This document shows, piece by piece, positions 16,187-24,077 of a DNA stretch of 29,904 nt (positions are counted from its first letter, which is position 1; each line of letters starts with the position of its first letter). Below the pieces are notes generated by a model. It saw nothing but the letters and a program-made list of their open reading frames with translations, had not been told where the DNA came from and did no database searches. The position numbers and the translations under genes are program-made. The DNA comes from Bacteroidales bacterium UBA3808 (GTDB lineage Bacteria; Bacteroidota; Bacteroidia; Bacteroidales; Paludibacteraceae), in contig DFEG01000045.1 in the NCBI GenBank assembly GCA_002369075.1, forward strand, positions 1 to 29,904, read 5' to 3'.

Positions 16187-17132
16187 TTTTCACCTTCCCC
16201 ACTATATCTTCCGGCGCAATATCCAAACATCGGTAATCGCCGTATTTGCATTTCCTGTTTCCATAAATGGAGCACGGACGGCATTCCAAATCCCGTTGAA
16301 CACAGTCTTTCTCGTTCTGCCCGATTCCCATAAACCCGGCATACGGATGTGTCGCACCCCAGATAGACACCACCCGAGTACCGACCAGCGAAGCCAGATG
16401 CATGTTCGCACTGTCCATACTCACCATCACGCGCAGCCCGCGCATGATTTCCAGCTCTTCCGCCAGACTGTACTTGCCGGCTACGGACTCCACACCCTTG
16501 TATTTCTCCGCCCAACTTTCTAAAATTTCCTGTTCTCTTTTCCCCCCGCCGAAAAGCACCACTTTCTCGCCCTTCTCGCTCAGCATCCTTACCACTTCTT
16601 CCATTCGCTCCAACGGATAGATTTTTCCCTGATGAGCGGCGAAAGGTGCAATTCCGATACCGAGTCGGACTTTTGTGCTTATTTTGTGCTTATTTTGTGC
16701 TGTGCAAAAAATGGTTAATCCTAATCGCTCAAGCACTTGCTGGTATCGGGCGGTGGTCGTTTTCAGGGGGTTGTGGACCCACCCGTGGGTGAGCAAAAAC
16801 TTACTGATTCTTCCTTTGCGGATCGTCCGTACTTTGGCACCGCGGAGTGCCAGACGCAGCCGTATGTAGCGGCTCCGCCATACGCCGTGCATGTCAGCTA
16901 CGTAATCATGTTTCCCTAAACCGGCTGCTATCTCACGGAGTGATTGTTTCTTCAAATCCACTCCATGGAACACCACATTCTCCGGCATTCCGGCAAACAA
17001 ATCAGCCATACGTTGTTGCGACAGAACCGTAATCTCCAGTTCCGGGTATTGCTCCGCCAGTACCCGTACAACTGGCACCAACATCGCTACGTCACCTAAC
17101 GCAGAAAACCGTATGACCAGTAGCCGTTTCAT
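16170..17132 (-). CDS. GT9-family glycosyltransferase (heptosyltransferase-like)
   Basis: The 320-residue enzyme begins MKRLLVIRFSALGDVAMLVP, the standard heptosyltransferase start. The donor half has IGIAPFAAHQGKIYP, then MVSMDSANMHLASLVGTRVVSIWGATHP, which is the family's nucleotide-sugar loop. A Cys-rich tail (CRPCSIYGNRKCKYGDYRCL) is common in Bacteroidota members. It probably adds an inner-core sugar to lipid A-Kdo. Oddly, residues 144-154 (TAQNKHKISTK) between the two halves are encoded entirely by an 11-bp tandem repeat. It shares 4 bp with DUF4254 upstream and 17 bp with the kinase downstream. Confidence 0.92.
   Translation of the reverse strand: MKRLLVIRFSALGDVAMLVPVVRVLAEQYPELEITVLSQQRMADLFAGMPENVVFHGVDLKKQSLREIAAGLGKHDYVADMHGVWRSRYIRLRLALRGAKVRTIRKGRISKFLLTHGWVHNPLKTTTARYQQVLERLGLTIFCTAQNKHKISTKVRLGIGIAPFAAHQGKIYPLERMEEVVRMLSEKGEKVVLFGGGKREQEILESWAEKYKGVESVAGKYSLAEELEIMRGLRVMVSMDSANMHLASLVGTRVVSIWGATHPYAGFMGIGQNEKDCVQRDLECRPCSIYGNRKCKYGDYRCLDIAPEDIVGKVKSENCH
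16671..16703 (-). repeat. 11-bp tandem repeat, three units, inside the GT9 gene
   Basis: On the coding strand the units are ACAGCACAAAA, TAAGCACAAAA and TAAGCACAAAA. The 33 bp keep frame and encode residues 144-154 in the linker between the two Rossmann domains. The consensus unit in the first position would begin with an in-frame TAA; the sequence has ACA there. Confidence 0.9.
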
Positions 17133-17731
17133 TTCTTATACAGCACCGGATTGAGAGTAGGGTCGTTGTACATCTTCATCTGCCGATAGACCTTCATAAT
17201 CCGCGTGCCGGCGGCATAGTCCTCCAAGAGTTGCCCGATAGAGGTGGTCATGTCTGCTAATTGTTCTTTGAGCACCGCCATCTTAGCTACACATTTGTCG
17301 TGTTGCTCAGCACTCACATCCGTACGATCGACCTGCTCCTGCATATGCCATAGTTTGACATGCAGAATACTGAGCCGGTCTATCGCCCATGCCGGACTCT
17401 CGGTGTTGATTCGTGCGCCGGACTGCGGTTGTACTTCATGGAACAGCTCCCAGAAATAACTGTCAATCCGCTCCACCAGATCCGTGCGATCCTGGTTGCT
17501 CCTGTCAATCCGCCTTTTCAGCGCCAGCGCCTCTACGGGATTGATATCCGGATCGCGGATAATATCCTCCAGGTGCCACTGTACGGTATCTATCCAGTTC
17601 TTGAGATACAAGTCGTGCTCAATGGTCCCCGCCTGATAAGGGTTGTGGATGGGCGCATCTACATGGTCTGTCCTATGATAATCACGCACAGCCTGTGCAA
17701 AAATAGAATTGCTTGTCTCTATAAAATTCAT
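17129..17731 (-). CDS. DUF4254 family protein
   Basis: The 200-residue soluble, mainly helical protein begins at the ATG at 17731 (MNFIETSNSIFAQAVRDYH). The open frame runs further upstream but overlaps the Wzi gene. Visible landmarks are HNPYQAGTIEHDLYLKNWID and a long charged helix region from 70 to 160. I assign it to DUF4254, a Bacteroidota family of unknown biochemistry that is usually encoded beside heptosyltransferases. Its 4-bp overlap with the GT9 gene here fits that link. There is no signal peptide, so it probably acts in the cytoplasm. Confidence 0.85.
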   Translation of the reverse strand: MNFIETSNSIFAQAVRDYHRTDHVDAPIHNPYQAGTIEHDLYLKNWIDTVQWHLEDIIRDPDINPVEALALKRRIDRSNQDRTDLVERIDSYFWELFHEVQPQSGARINTESPAWAIDRLSILHVKLWHMQEQVDRTDVSAEQHDKCVAKMAVLKEQLADMTTSIGQLLEDYAAGTRIMKVYRQMKMYNDPTLNPVLYKK

Positions 17732-17733
17732 AT

Positions 17734-19161
17734 CTACCAAGATGTTATTAGTCCTTGTTTGCGGATGGTGATCATCGCGCCGAAAGCGTTGCCGTACTGC
17801 GTGCCGAAATCGCCGGCGAGGGAGAAACCGAACTCTAAGTTCCATGCCTGCGGAACAATTTTCTTTACTTCCAATAATACGGCTGTATTATCACTCACAG
17901 CGCGTTCCCGATAAGTACCCAAATTATGTACATGAGTACATTTAATTCGGTAGCGGAAACCATAAATATCTCCTTTGACTCCTATATTACCTCCCATGAC
18001 GCGGTTATTGGCAGTGTTGCAAAGCGGCAGACCGATCATCCGCCCGTAGTAGCTCCATCCCTGAGGATAAGAGCTGTTGCAGTAGTAACGGTCTCCTCCT
18101 CCGAACACCATTCCGTCGCGGTCGTGCCACGGACCGGACTGGTCGGTGGTGTTGAAGAACTCCATCGTCACACCACGAATAAACCGCCAGTGATCCTGCA
18201 CCGCGGAGATTCCCCAAAGCCCGTCTTTGGAGTTCTGCCCTCTTCCAATAAACCGCGGACGGCCGTCTTCTTGAATATCCTGCCAGTATATATCCACGTG
18301 CCACCGGTCGCCTTTTGTCGTTATGCAAAGGGTCTGACTAAGGATGTGATTTCCCTGTGCATTCAGTTGGTCACTATGGGTTGTGCCACCATGACGCGCA
18401 AAGAATATGTTTCTGAACGAGCTCCAGTCATTGCCTAAATCGCCTTGAACTGTTGAATAACCGCCCCACTGCGCCGCGTGGTGAAACTCATAGGAGATAT
18501 TCACCGGCAGTTTGCCACCTATCCGGCCTCCTATGTATTTATGGTGTAGTTTGATACCTTTTACTGTCTCCGAGTTGTCGCCCAACCACCCGTGTGTCAA
18601 TCCTCCTTTCATTTCCACATAGCCATACAACCCCGGGAATGGCGTCCATCGCTCAAAGCCTATACTGACCCGTGGAACAGGATGGGCATTACGGGAGAAC
18701 AGCAATCCGCCTACACTCAACTCCTCGTCTCCGGAAGTGAAGGACTGAGGGTGAATACCGGCGGTGATATCCACTATATATAACCGCGCATGTGCATATA
18801 GTTCACTGAAATAACCTGTTATGTCTCTTTGCCCGGAACCCGGTTGCCCTCCTCCGAAACGGCCGCTCAATACGACTCCGAAGTCATAGTCAAACCATCG
18901 GTTAGGGCGTGTGGCGGGCTTGACCACACCGGCAGAGAAAGTGCCGGCATAGGGTTGTTGCGATACATTGCCGTCTGTGTTATGCCACATCAAGGTCGGA
19001 GCCTGCGCGCCGGAAGAGGCATGCGCCTGAACCCCGGCTACATAGAAAAGACTATCACGGCACTTGTCCGGCTGAGCCATCGGTAACGGCCACCACTCCC
19101 ATGCCTGCATCGGCAGGACGCTTAGGAGCATAAGAACGATATATAAAAACTTATTCCTCAA
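17734..19161 (-). CDS. Wzi-type capsule assembly outer-membrane protein
   Basis: The product is about 475 residues. I choose a TTG start at 19161, because it yields MRNKFLYIVLMLLSVLPMQA, a textbook signal peptide cut before WEWWPLP; longer forms only run through the kelch gene. The mature protein is a beta-barrel with motifs seen in Bacteroidota Wzi homologues: FDYDFGVVLSGRFGG, GLYGYVEMKGGLTHGWLGD and YYGRMIGLPLCNTANNRVMGG. Wzi anchors or organises capsule at the cell surface in enterobacteria; here its partner may be LPS or capsule. The TTG overlaps the kelch stop by 11 bp, implying coupled translation. Confidence 0.85.
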   Translation of the reverse strand: MRNKFLYIVLMLLSVLPMQAWEWWPLPMAQPDKCRDSLFYVAGVQAHASSGAQAPTLMWHNTDGNVSQQPYAGTFSAGVVKPATRPNRWFDYDFGVVLSGRFGGGQPGSGQRDITGYFSELYAHARLYIVDITAGIHPQSFTSGDEELSVGGLLFSRNAHPVPRVSIGFERWTPFPGLYGYVEMKGGLTHGWLGDNSETVKGIKLHHKYIGGRIGGKLPVNISYEFHHAAQWGGYSTVQGDLGNDWSSFRNIFFARHGGTTHSDQLNAQGNHILSQTLCITTKGDRWHVDIYWQDIQEDGRPRFIGRGQNSKDGLWGISAVQDHWRFIRGVTMEFFNTTDQSGPWHDRDGMVFGGGDRYYCNSSYPQGWSYYGRMIGLPLCNTANNRVMGGNIGVKGDIYGFRYRIKCTHVHNLGTYRERAVSDNTAVLLEVKKIVPQAWNLEFGFSLAGDFGTQYGNAFGAMITIRKQGLITSW

Positions 19162-20131
19162 TACAATACAATGTGTTAAGTGCTTTGCCGTTTTCGTTTT
19201 CACCCAAACCGAAATATACTTTTCCATGGATGGTAAAGGCAATCTGGTTCTCCGCTCTGCCTCCGGGCATGAGTCCGCACCGTTCCCAAGAATCTTTTTG
19301 CGGGTCATAGCGGTGATAGTCTGCGAAAACCTCTCCGCCGGTTAACTCTCCGGCAAAATACCGTCCGCCGAAGATATATATATACCTATCTGTTCCACAA
19401 CACGCACAGAGCGCGCGACCTTTCCCCGGCAACGAGTGCCGTTGTGTCCATGTATCGGTCGGCAACGAGACTTCAAACCACTGACTGAGATTGAACGTGT
19501 TATTGCCTAATCCGAAGAAACAACGCCCTTGCACGGATGCGCCTACCCCCCCGAATACCGATTTGGCACGGTGCCAGTCCTCGGGCTCGGTATGCCAGCT
19601 ATCAGAAGGGATGTCGTAATAGGTGATATCCCGCGAGAAACATCCGTCTGTCCCATAGATGGTATAGATCCGCTCGCCGCATATATACGGAACAGGTGAA
19701 ATTGTGCGCTGGCTCTCGTACTCTGCCAGTCGGGTCCATGTGTTAGTACCTGGCTCCCACCGCCACCAGTCGCACAGGTAGCTGTTTTTGTTATAGACAC
19801 CACCTACCCCGAAACCGAGACCGAGATACAGAGCCCCTTCGTACGCCGTGCATACACACTTGACTCGCGGGTTCAAAGGGGTAGTCCCCAGGTCTGTCCA
19901 GTTATCCGTCTCGGGATCGTACTGCCAGAGGTCGTTGAGGTACTTGCCGTTCTTGTCCCGTCCGGCGAATACATAGGCTTTGCCATCCAACACACACACA
20001 CTTGCACTCGCCCTGCCTCCTGCCGGTAACGGGGCACACTCCCGTATAGGAAGCTGAACCTCCGGCTCGCGCTGACAGCCTGCCAACACAAAAGCCGCAA
20101 TCAAGAATACTATGTACCTATATCCTCTCAC
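19151..20131 (-). CDS. Kelch-repeat beta-propeller lipoprotein
   Basis: The 326-residue protein begins MRGYRYIVFLIAAFVLAGCQ, with a lipobox (LAGC, Cys19). Six kelch-like repeats follow, each ending in a YDP...W or equivalent strand (for example LWQYDPETDNWTDL, YHRYDPQKDSWERC), so it should fold as a six-bladed propeller. It probably sits on the periplasmic or outer face of the outer membrane and binds a protein or glycan. No catalytic residues can be assigned. Its stop overlaps the Wzi start, so the two likely form a surface pair. A sialic-acid mutarotase-like role (NanM-type kelch) is an alternative but nothing else supports it. Confidence 0.82.
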   Translation of the reverse strand: MRGYRYIVFLIAAFVLAGCQREPEVQLPIRECAPLPAGGRASASVCVLDGKAYVFAGRDKNGKYLNDLWQYDPETDNWTDLGTTPLNPRVKCVCTAYEGALYLGLGFGVGGVYNKNSYLCDWWRWEPGTNTWTRLAEYESQRTISPVPYICGERIYTIYGTDGCFSRDITYYDIPSDSWHTEPEDWHRAKSVFGGVGASVQGRCFFGLGNNTFNLSQWFEVSLPTDTWTQRHSLPGKGRALCACCGTDRYIYIFGGRYFAGELTGGEVFADYHRYDPQKDSWERCGLMPGGRAENQIAFTIHGKVYFGLGENENGKALNTLYCIEE

Positions 20132-20135
20132 TCCT

Positions 20136-20165
20136 CATTTTTCATTTTTCACTTTTCAACTTCCT
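20136..20165 (-). repeat. GTGAAAA-family repeat at the lptB end
   Basis: On the coding strand this is GTTGAAAAGTGAAAAATGAA and following bases. It carries the VEK residues and stop of LptB and most of the 17-bp spacer to the kelch gene. Confidence 0.55.
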
Positions 20166-20907
20166 CTTCCACTCTTGTCTTTTTCTTCAGCTCAAAGTCC
20201 CGACCGAGGTAGTTCTGCCGCACAACAGGGTTGGCAGCCAACTCTTCCGGCGTGCCGTGGAAGAGAATCTTTCCCTCGAAGAGCAGGTACGCGCGGTCGG
20301 TAATCATCAGCGTCTCATCTACGTTATGGTCGGTGATGAGGATGCCGATATTCTTGTCTTTGAGCCGCCATACCACGTCCTGTATCTCCTGCACGGCAAT
20401 CGGATCAACTCCTGCGAAAGGCTCGTCGAGCATGACGAACTTGGGTTCTATCGCCAGACACCGCGCTATCTCCGTGCGACGCCGTTCTCCGCCGCTGAGG
20501 CGGTCGCCAAGGTTTGTACGTACGTGTTCGAGGTTGAACTCCCTGATCAGTTGCTCCAGCTTCTGAGCCTGATACTCTTTGCTGAAATTAGTCATCTCCA
20601 ACACCGAACGGATATTATCCTCCACGGTCATCTTACGGAACACACTCGCTTCCTGCGGCAGATAGCCGATACCCATTTTCGCACGTCGGTACATAGGAAA
20701 AGAGGTGATGTCCTGGTCGTTGAGAAAGATACGCCCGTTGTTGGCAGAAACCAGACCGGTTGTCATATAGAAAGTGGTCGTCTTGCCGGCACCGTTCGGC
20801 CCCAGCAGACCCACAATCTCGCCTTGGGTCAACTCAATTGACACATCATCCACTACGGTTCGTTTACCGTAACGCTTTACAAGGTGTTCTGTTCTTAGTC
20901 TGTCCAT
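20149..20907 (-). CDS. lptB: LptB, ATPase of the LPS exporter LptBFGC
   Basis: LptB powers extraction of LPS from the inner membrane to the Lpt bridge. The 252-residue ABC ATPase has Walker A GPNGAGKTT (36-44), a Q-loop in GIGYLPQEASVFRKMTVEDNI (characteristic of LptB), signature LSGGE (137-141) and Walker B VMLDEP (158-163). The C-terminus ends in the charged KKKTRVEEEVEK, partly encoded by a spacer repeat. lptF and lptG are not here. Upstream lies an array of 11-bp repeats, the last three of which each contain GGAGG. Confidence 0.95.
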   Translation of the reverse strand: MDRLRTEHLVKRYGKRTVVDDVSIELTQGEIVGLLGPNGAGKTTTFYMTTGLVSANNGRIFLNDQDITSFPMYRRAKMGIGYLPQEASVFRKMTVEDNIRSVLEMTNFSKEYQAQKLEQLIREFNLEHVRTNLGDRLSGGERRRTEIARCLAIEPKFVMLDEPFAGVDPIAVQEIQDVVWRLKDKNIGILITDHNVDETLMITDRAYLLFEGKILFHGTPEELAANPVVRQNYLGRDFELKKKTRVEEEVEK

Positions 20908-20911
20908 AGTG

Positions 20912-21021
20912 TAATCCTCCGTATATCCTCCGTATATCCTCCGTATATCTTACGTGTATCTATCGTATATCCATCGTGTTTGTACCGGTGTTAAGCAGGT
21001 GTTAAGCCGGTGTATGAGTGT
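20912..21021 (-). repeat. Array of about ten 11-bp units filling the lptB-xth spacer
   Basis: In plus-strand orientation the units are: TAATCCTCCGT, ATATCCTCCGT (twice), ATATCTTACGT, GTATCTATCGT, ATATCCATCGT, GTTTGTACCGG, TGTTAAGCAGG, TGTTAAGCCGG, TGTATGAGTGT. The 11-bp phase is unbroken but the unit drifts from one sequence family to another. It covers 110 of the 115 bp between the genes. Confidence 0.85.
20916..20920 (-). promoter_or_regulatory. Shine-Dalgarno-like GGAGG of lptB, repeated every 11 bp
   Basis: GGAGG lies 8 bp before the lptB ATG. Identical GGAGG words occur 11 and 22 bp further upstream (20927-20931, 20938-20942) because the motif is part of the tandem repeat. Confidence 0.55.
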
Positions 21022-21022
21022 G

Positions 21023-21784
21023 TCAGTCTATTTCCACCATCACGGGGCAGTGGTCGGAGTGCACCGCCTCTGTTAAAATTTTGCCGTCTCTCAGTCTTGG
21101 TCTCAGGCTCTCGCTGACCCACAGGTAGTCAATCCGCCAGCCCACGTTGCGTGCTCTGGCACCGGCTCGCCAGCTCCACCAGCTGTACCGCTCGGGGCTT
21201 TGGTCAAACACGCGGAAGGAGTCTGTCAGTCCGCTTGCCTCCCACCTGTCCATCCACTCGCGTTCCTCGGGCAGGAAACCCGATACACCGATCTGCCGTT
21301 CGGGGTGATTGATGTCTATGGGCTTGTGACAGATATTGTAATCACCGCAGATGACGATGTTCGGGCGTTCTTTGCGGAGGTCGTTGACCCAAACAAGGAA
21401 ATCCTCCAGGAACTCCATCTTGAACTCCTGCCGGACATCTCCGGTCGTGCCGCTCGGTATATAGGCGTCGACGATGGTCAGGTCACCGAAATCAACCCTC
21501 AGCACTCGTCCCTCGCGGTCATACTTGGGATTGCCCATCCCAACAACCACGCGGTCCGGCTTCTGTCTGGTGAATACGCACACGCCCGAATAGCCTTTCT
21601 TCTCCGCCGAATGGATATAACTGTGGTAGCCCAGTTCCTGAAACGCCATAACGTCTATCTGTTCGGGCTGCGCCTTGCTCTCCTGGATACAGAACACATC
21701 CGGGTTCTCTGCCGCGAGCCACTCCAGCAATCCTTTGCCAATCGCAGAGCGGATGCCATTCAAATTATAGGAAATGATTTTCAT
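21023..21784 (-). CDS. xth: Exodeoxyribonuclease III (AP endonuclease)
   Basis: The 253-residue enzyme cuts DNA at abasic sites and has 3' exonuclease activity in base-excision repair. The family motifs are complete: N7 in YNLNGIRSA, the metal ligand E35 in CIQESKAQ, VDAYIPSG, D148/N150 in ICGDYNICHKPIDI, the WWSWRAGARARNVGWRIDY loop and the C-terminal HSDHCPV (D244, H245). Its ATG overlaps the stop of the M6 protease gene by 4 bp, an odd partner for a repair enzyme. A repeat array separates it from lptB. Confidence 0.96.
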   Translation of the reverse strand: MKIISYNLNGIRSAIGKGLLEWLAAENPDVFCIQESKAQPEQIDVMAFQELGYHSYIHSAEKKGYSGVCVFTRQKPDRVVVGMGNPKYDREGRVLRVDFGDLTIVDAYIPSGTTGDVRQEFKMEFLEDFLVWVNDLRKERPNIVICGDYNICHKPIDINHPERQIGVSGFLPEEREWMDRWEASGLTDSFRVFDQSPERYSWWSWRAGARARNVGWRIDYLWVSESLRPRLRDGKILTEAVHSDHCPVMVEID

Positions 21785-23319
21785 AATTGTCTGCCTGTAA
21801 GGTCATATGTATTATTGTTCCGAATAATGAAAATCTGCCCGTCGCGGAGAATTTTCCGGACAGTACTCCCGGAATGCTGTACGGAAACGGCTTCCAGAGG
21901 AGTGTCCTCTCCGCCACCTTTTACGCGGAAGGTAATGATACCGTTGTTCTCCATGATGTCCGTCACGGGATAGTCGCTCACGGCGGTGAAGGAAGTCACT
22001 GTAGATGTCGGGTATGCGTCCCCTTGCTTGCCAAAATAGCCGTTTGAGCGGTTGCTTCCGCTATATGACGGACTGAGTCCGTCCGCCTCTTGAATATCAA
22101 CTCCCATGTCCGAGGAATTATCATTCACTTTGTTTCCGCTCCACCAAGCGCTGTGATAGCTGATTTTGGTAATCAGCAGTCCGTGCCCGGGTATATAGGT
22201 ATCCCAACCTTTCTGCTGCCGGTTCTCAAGGATGTAAAAGAGGGTCGGACTTGGGTTGAGTATATTAGAAACGGGGGTTCCTCCGGCGGTGATATATGCC
22301 GCTTCATATGAGTCATACAGGGGATGAAGAGTGACTGACGCGGCCTGGTTAAGGAGCACCGGTTGTATCCACCCCATCCACCACCGTTCATAAGCCGTAT
22401 AGGCAGGCGGAGTATTCCCTCCGTTCGCATAACAGCCGTAATCCATAATGTCCCACTCGCCGCATGTCTTGTGGATTGCGTTCTGGCTGGTGGCGTAAAT
22501 ATCCGGCAACCCGAGAATATGCCCGAACTCATGGCAGAAAGTACCGATGCCGCACAACTCTCTTGTCGCAAAATCAATCTCGTTGAGACAGCAATAGTGG
22601 TCCACTGTTTTGCCGTTCAGAGTAACGGTATTGTTGGTCCGGTTCAAATCGTCCTGATGCGGCCAGACGGTCTCTTCTATATAACTGTCCGCCTCTCCCA
22701 ACCCGGCGTAGATAACCACCACCCAGTCCACTTTGCCGTCGTTGTTGTAGTCGTACCGGCTGAAATCGGCGCCTTGCTCGGCCGCCAACCGGCACGCCTC
22801 CGCCACCATCTCACCCGGATGTCTGTCATTGTAACCGATGTTGCTGCCATAATACGAAGCCCCTTTGCTCACCTTCACCGGACCGTAAATATCCAGCTGC
22901 AGGTCATACTGACCGCCCGATACATCGTGGAAATACTGATGGATAGAGCCGGTAGCGCCGTTATAAGTGTAGTTCTCGCCCATTGCCCATTCTTCCACCA
23001 ATGTTTTCGGCGTGGAGAAAAGAGTGTCCTGAAAACTAACGAGGATTACCGGTCCGCGCGGGGCTAACAGCCTGTCCATGCCAACCTGTTTTACAGCACG
23101 CCGGAGTGGACGCTTCTCACCAAGAGGAAGAAGCGTTTGTTCGTCCAACCAGTTCCCCTCCCCGTCCGTGAGGTAGTGAAAATCCTCATTCCCGTGCATG
23201 AAAACGGTTCTGGCAACGCCATCCGCGCCTACCATGACGCGTCCGTCTCTCTTCGCCGGTACTGCCCACATGCTTGCGCACGCCAGCAGGGCAATCATTA
23301 TGTTGGTTATTCTTCTCAT
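21781..23319 (-). CDS. M6-family secreted metalloprotease with C-terminal tag
   Basis: The 512-residue protein has a signal peptide (about 1-20, MRRITNIMIALLACASMWAV) and an M6 (immune-inhibitor-A-like) catalytic domain. The zinc motif is HEFGHILGLPD (H263, E264, H267), followed by the met-turn-like WDIMDYG. DYNNDGKVD (190-198) looks like a calcium loop. The C-terminal stretch after about residue 470 ends in KILRDGQIFIIRNNNTYDLTG, the same tag type as in two other secreted proteins here, suggesting surface delivery by a type IX-like route (inferred). It lies within the minus-strand run with 4-bp overlaps to both mlaF and xth, in the place where an MCE/mlaD gene might be expected. Confidence 0.9.
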   Translation of the reverse strand: MRRITNIMIALLACASMWAVPAKRDGRVMVGADGVARTVFMHGNEDFHYLTDGEGNWLDEQTLLPLGEKRPLRRAVKQVGMDRLLAPRGPVILVSFQDTLFSTPKTLVEEWAMGENYTYNGATGSIHQYFHDVSGGQYDLQLDIYGPVKVSKGASYYGSNIGYNDRHPGEMVAEACRLAAEQGADFSRYDYNNDGKVDWVVVIYAGLGEADSYIEETVWPHQDDLNRTNNTVTLNGKTVDHYCCLNEIDFATRELCGIGTFCHEFGHILGLPDIYATSQNAIHKTCGEWDIMDYGCYANGGNTPPAYTAYERWWMGWIQPVLLNQAASVTLHPLYDSYEAAYITAGGTPVSNILNPSPTLFYILENRQQKGWDTYIPGHGLLITKISYHSAWWSGNKVNDNSSDMGVDIQEADGLSPSYSGSNRSNGYFGKQGDAYPTSTVTSFTAVSDYPVTDIMENNGIITFRVKGGGEDTPLEAVSVQHSGSTVRKILRDGQIFIIRNNNTYDLTGRQL

Positions 23320-24077
23320 CCCTTTGCCGCAGCTTTAACTTTCTTGAACAGCTCGCTGGCGAACACAAAGTCGTTCAGGGCTTCGTTTTCGCTCGTCATG
23401 ATCTCGTGGCGCGAGCCTTGCCACTCTTTCTTACCACCTTTGAGGAAGACGATATTGTCGCCGATCTCCATGATCGAGTTCATGTCATGGCTGTTGACGA
23501 TGGTGCAGATGTTATACTCTTTGGTAATATCCTGTATCAGCGCATCGATGACGAGACTGGTCTTCGGGTCGAGACCCGAGTTCGGTTCGTCGCAGAACAG
23601 GTACTTCGGCTCCAGCACAATGGCGCGTGCGATAGCGACCCGTTTCTGCTGACCGCCGGAGATCTCGCTCGGCATGAGGTTCCACACTTTCTCTGGCATC
23701 TCTACGCGTCTCAGACAGAACTCCGCCCGTTCCTTCATCTCCTCGCGGCTCTTTTGCGAAAACATCTCCATCGGGAAGAGCACGTTCTCCATGACCGTCA
23801 TGGAGTCGAACAGCGCCGAACCCTGGAACAACATTCCCACCTCGCGGTGGAGCATACGGATGTCGTTGCTCTTCATCGCGGCGAGGTCGCGACCGTCGTA
23901 GAGGATCTGACCGCTGTCCAGATCATGCAGACCGATCATGGACTTCATGAGAACGGTCTTCCCCGACCCCGACTGACCGATGATCATGTTCACTTCGCCG
24001 TCCCGCATGACGGTCGAAACATGGTTCAGCACCACATTCCCCTCAAAACTCTTTACAACATCTTTAACTTCAATCAT
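23316..24077 (-). CDS. mlaF: MlaF-like ABC transporter ATPase
   Basis: The 253-residue ATPase belongs to the system that moves phospholipids between the two membranes. It has Walker A GQSGSGKT (34-41), a Q-loop in GMLFQGSALFDSMTVMENV that is typical of MlaF, signature ISGGQQKR and Walker B YLFCDEP, with SGLDP just after. It overlaps mlaE by 4 bp. No gene for the MCE substrate-binding protein (MlaD) follows; the next gene is a metalloprotease. Confidence 0.92.
   Translation of the reverse strand: MIEVKDVVKSFEGNVVLNHVSTVMRDGEVNMIIGQSGSGKTVLMKSMIGLHDLDSGQILYDGRDLAAMKSNDIRMLHREVGMLFQGSALFDSMTVMENVLFPMEMFSQKSREEMKERAEFCLRRVEMPEKVWNLMPSEISGGQQKRVAIARAIVLEPKYLFCDEPNSGLDPKTSLVIDALIQDITKEYNICTIVNSHDMNSIMEIGDNIVFLKGGKKEWQGSRHEIMTSENEALNDFVFASELFKKVKAAAKG

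Noticed and set aside
16780..16800. GC-rich palindrome ACCCACCCGTGGGTG in the GT9 gene
   Set aside because: It encodes ordinary residues (HGWVHN region) of the enzyme and no second copy was seen.
20912..21021. CRISPR array between lptB and xth
   Set aside because: Units are 11 bp and contiguous without spacers, and no cas genes are present.
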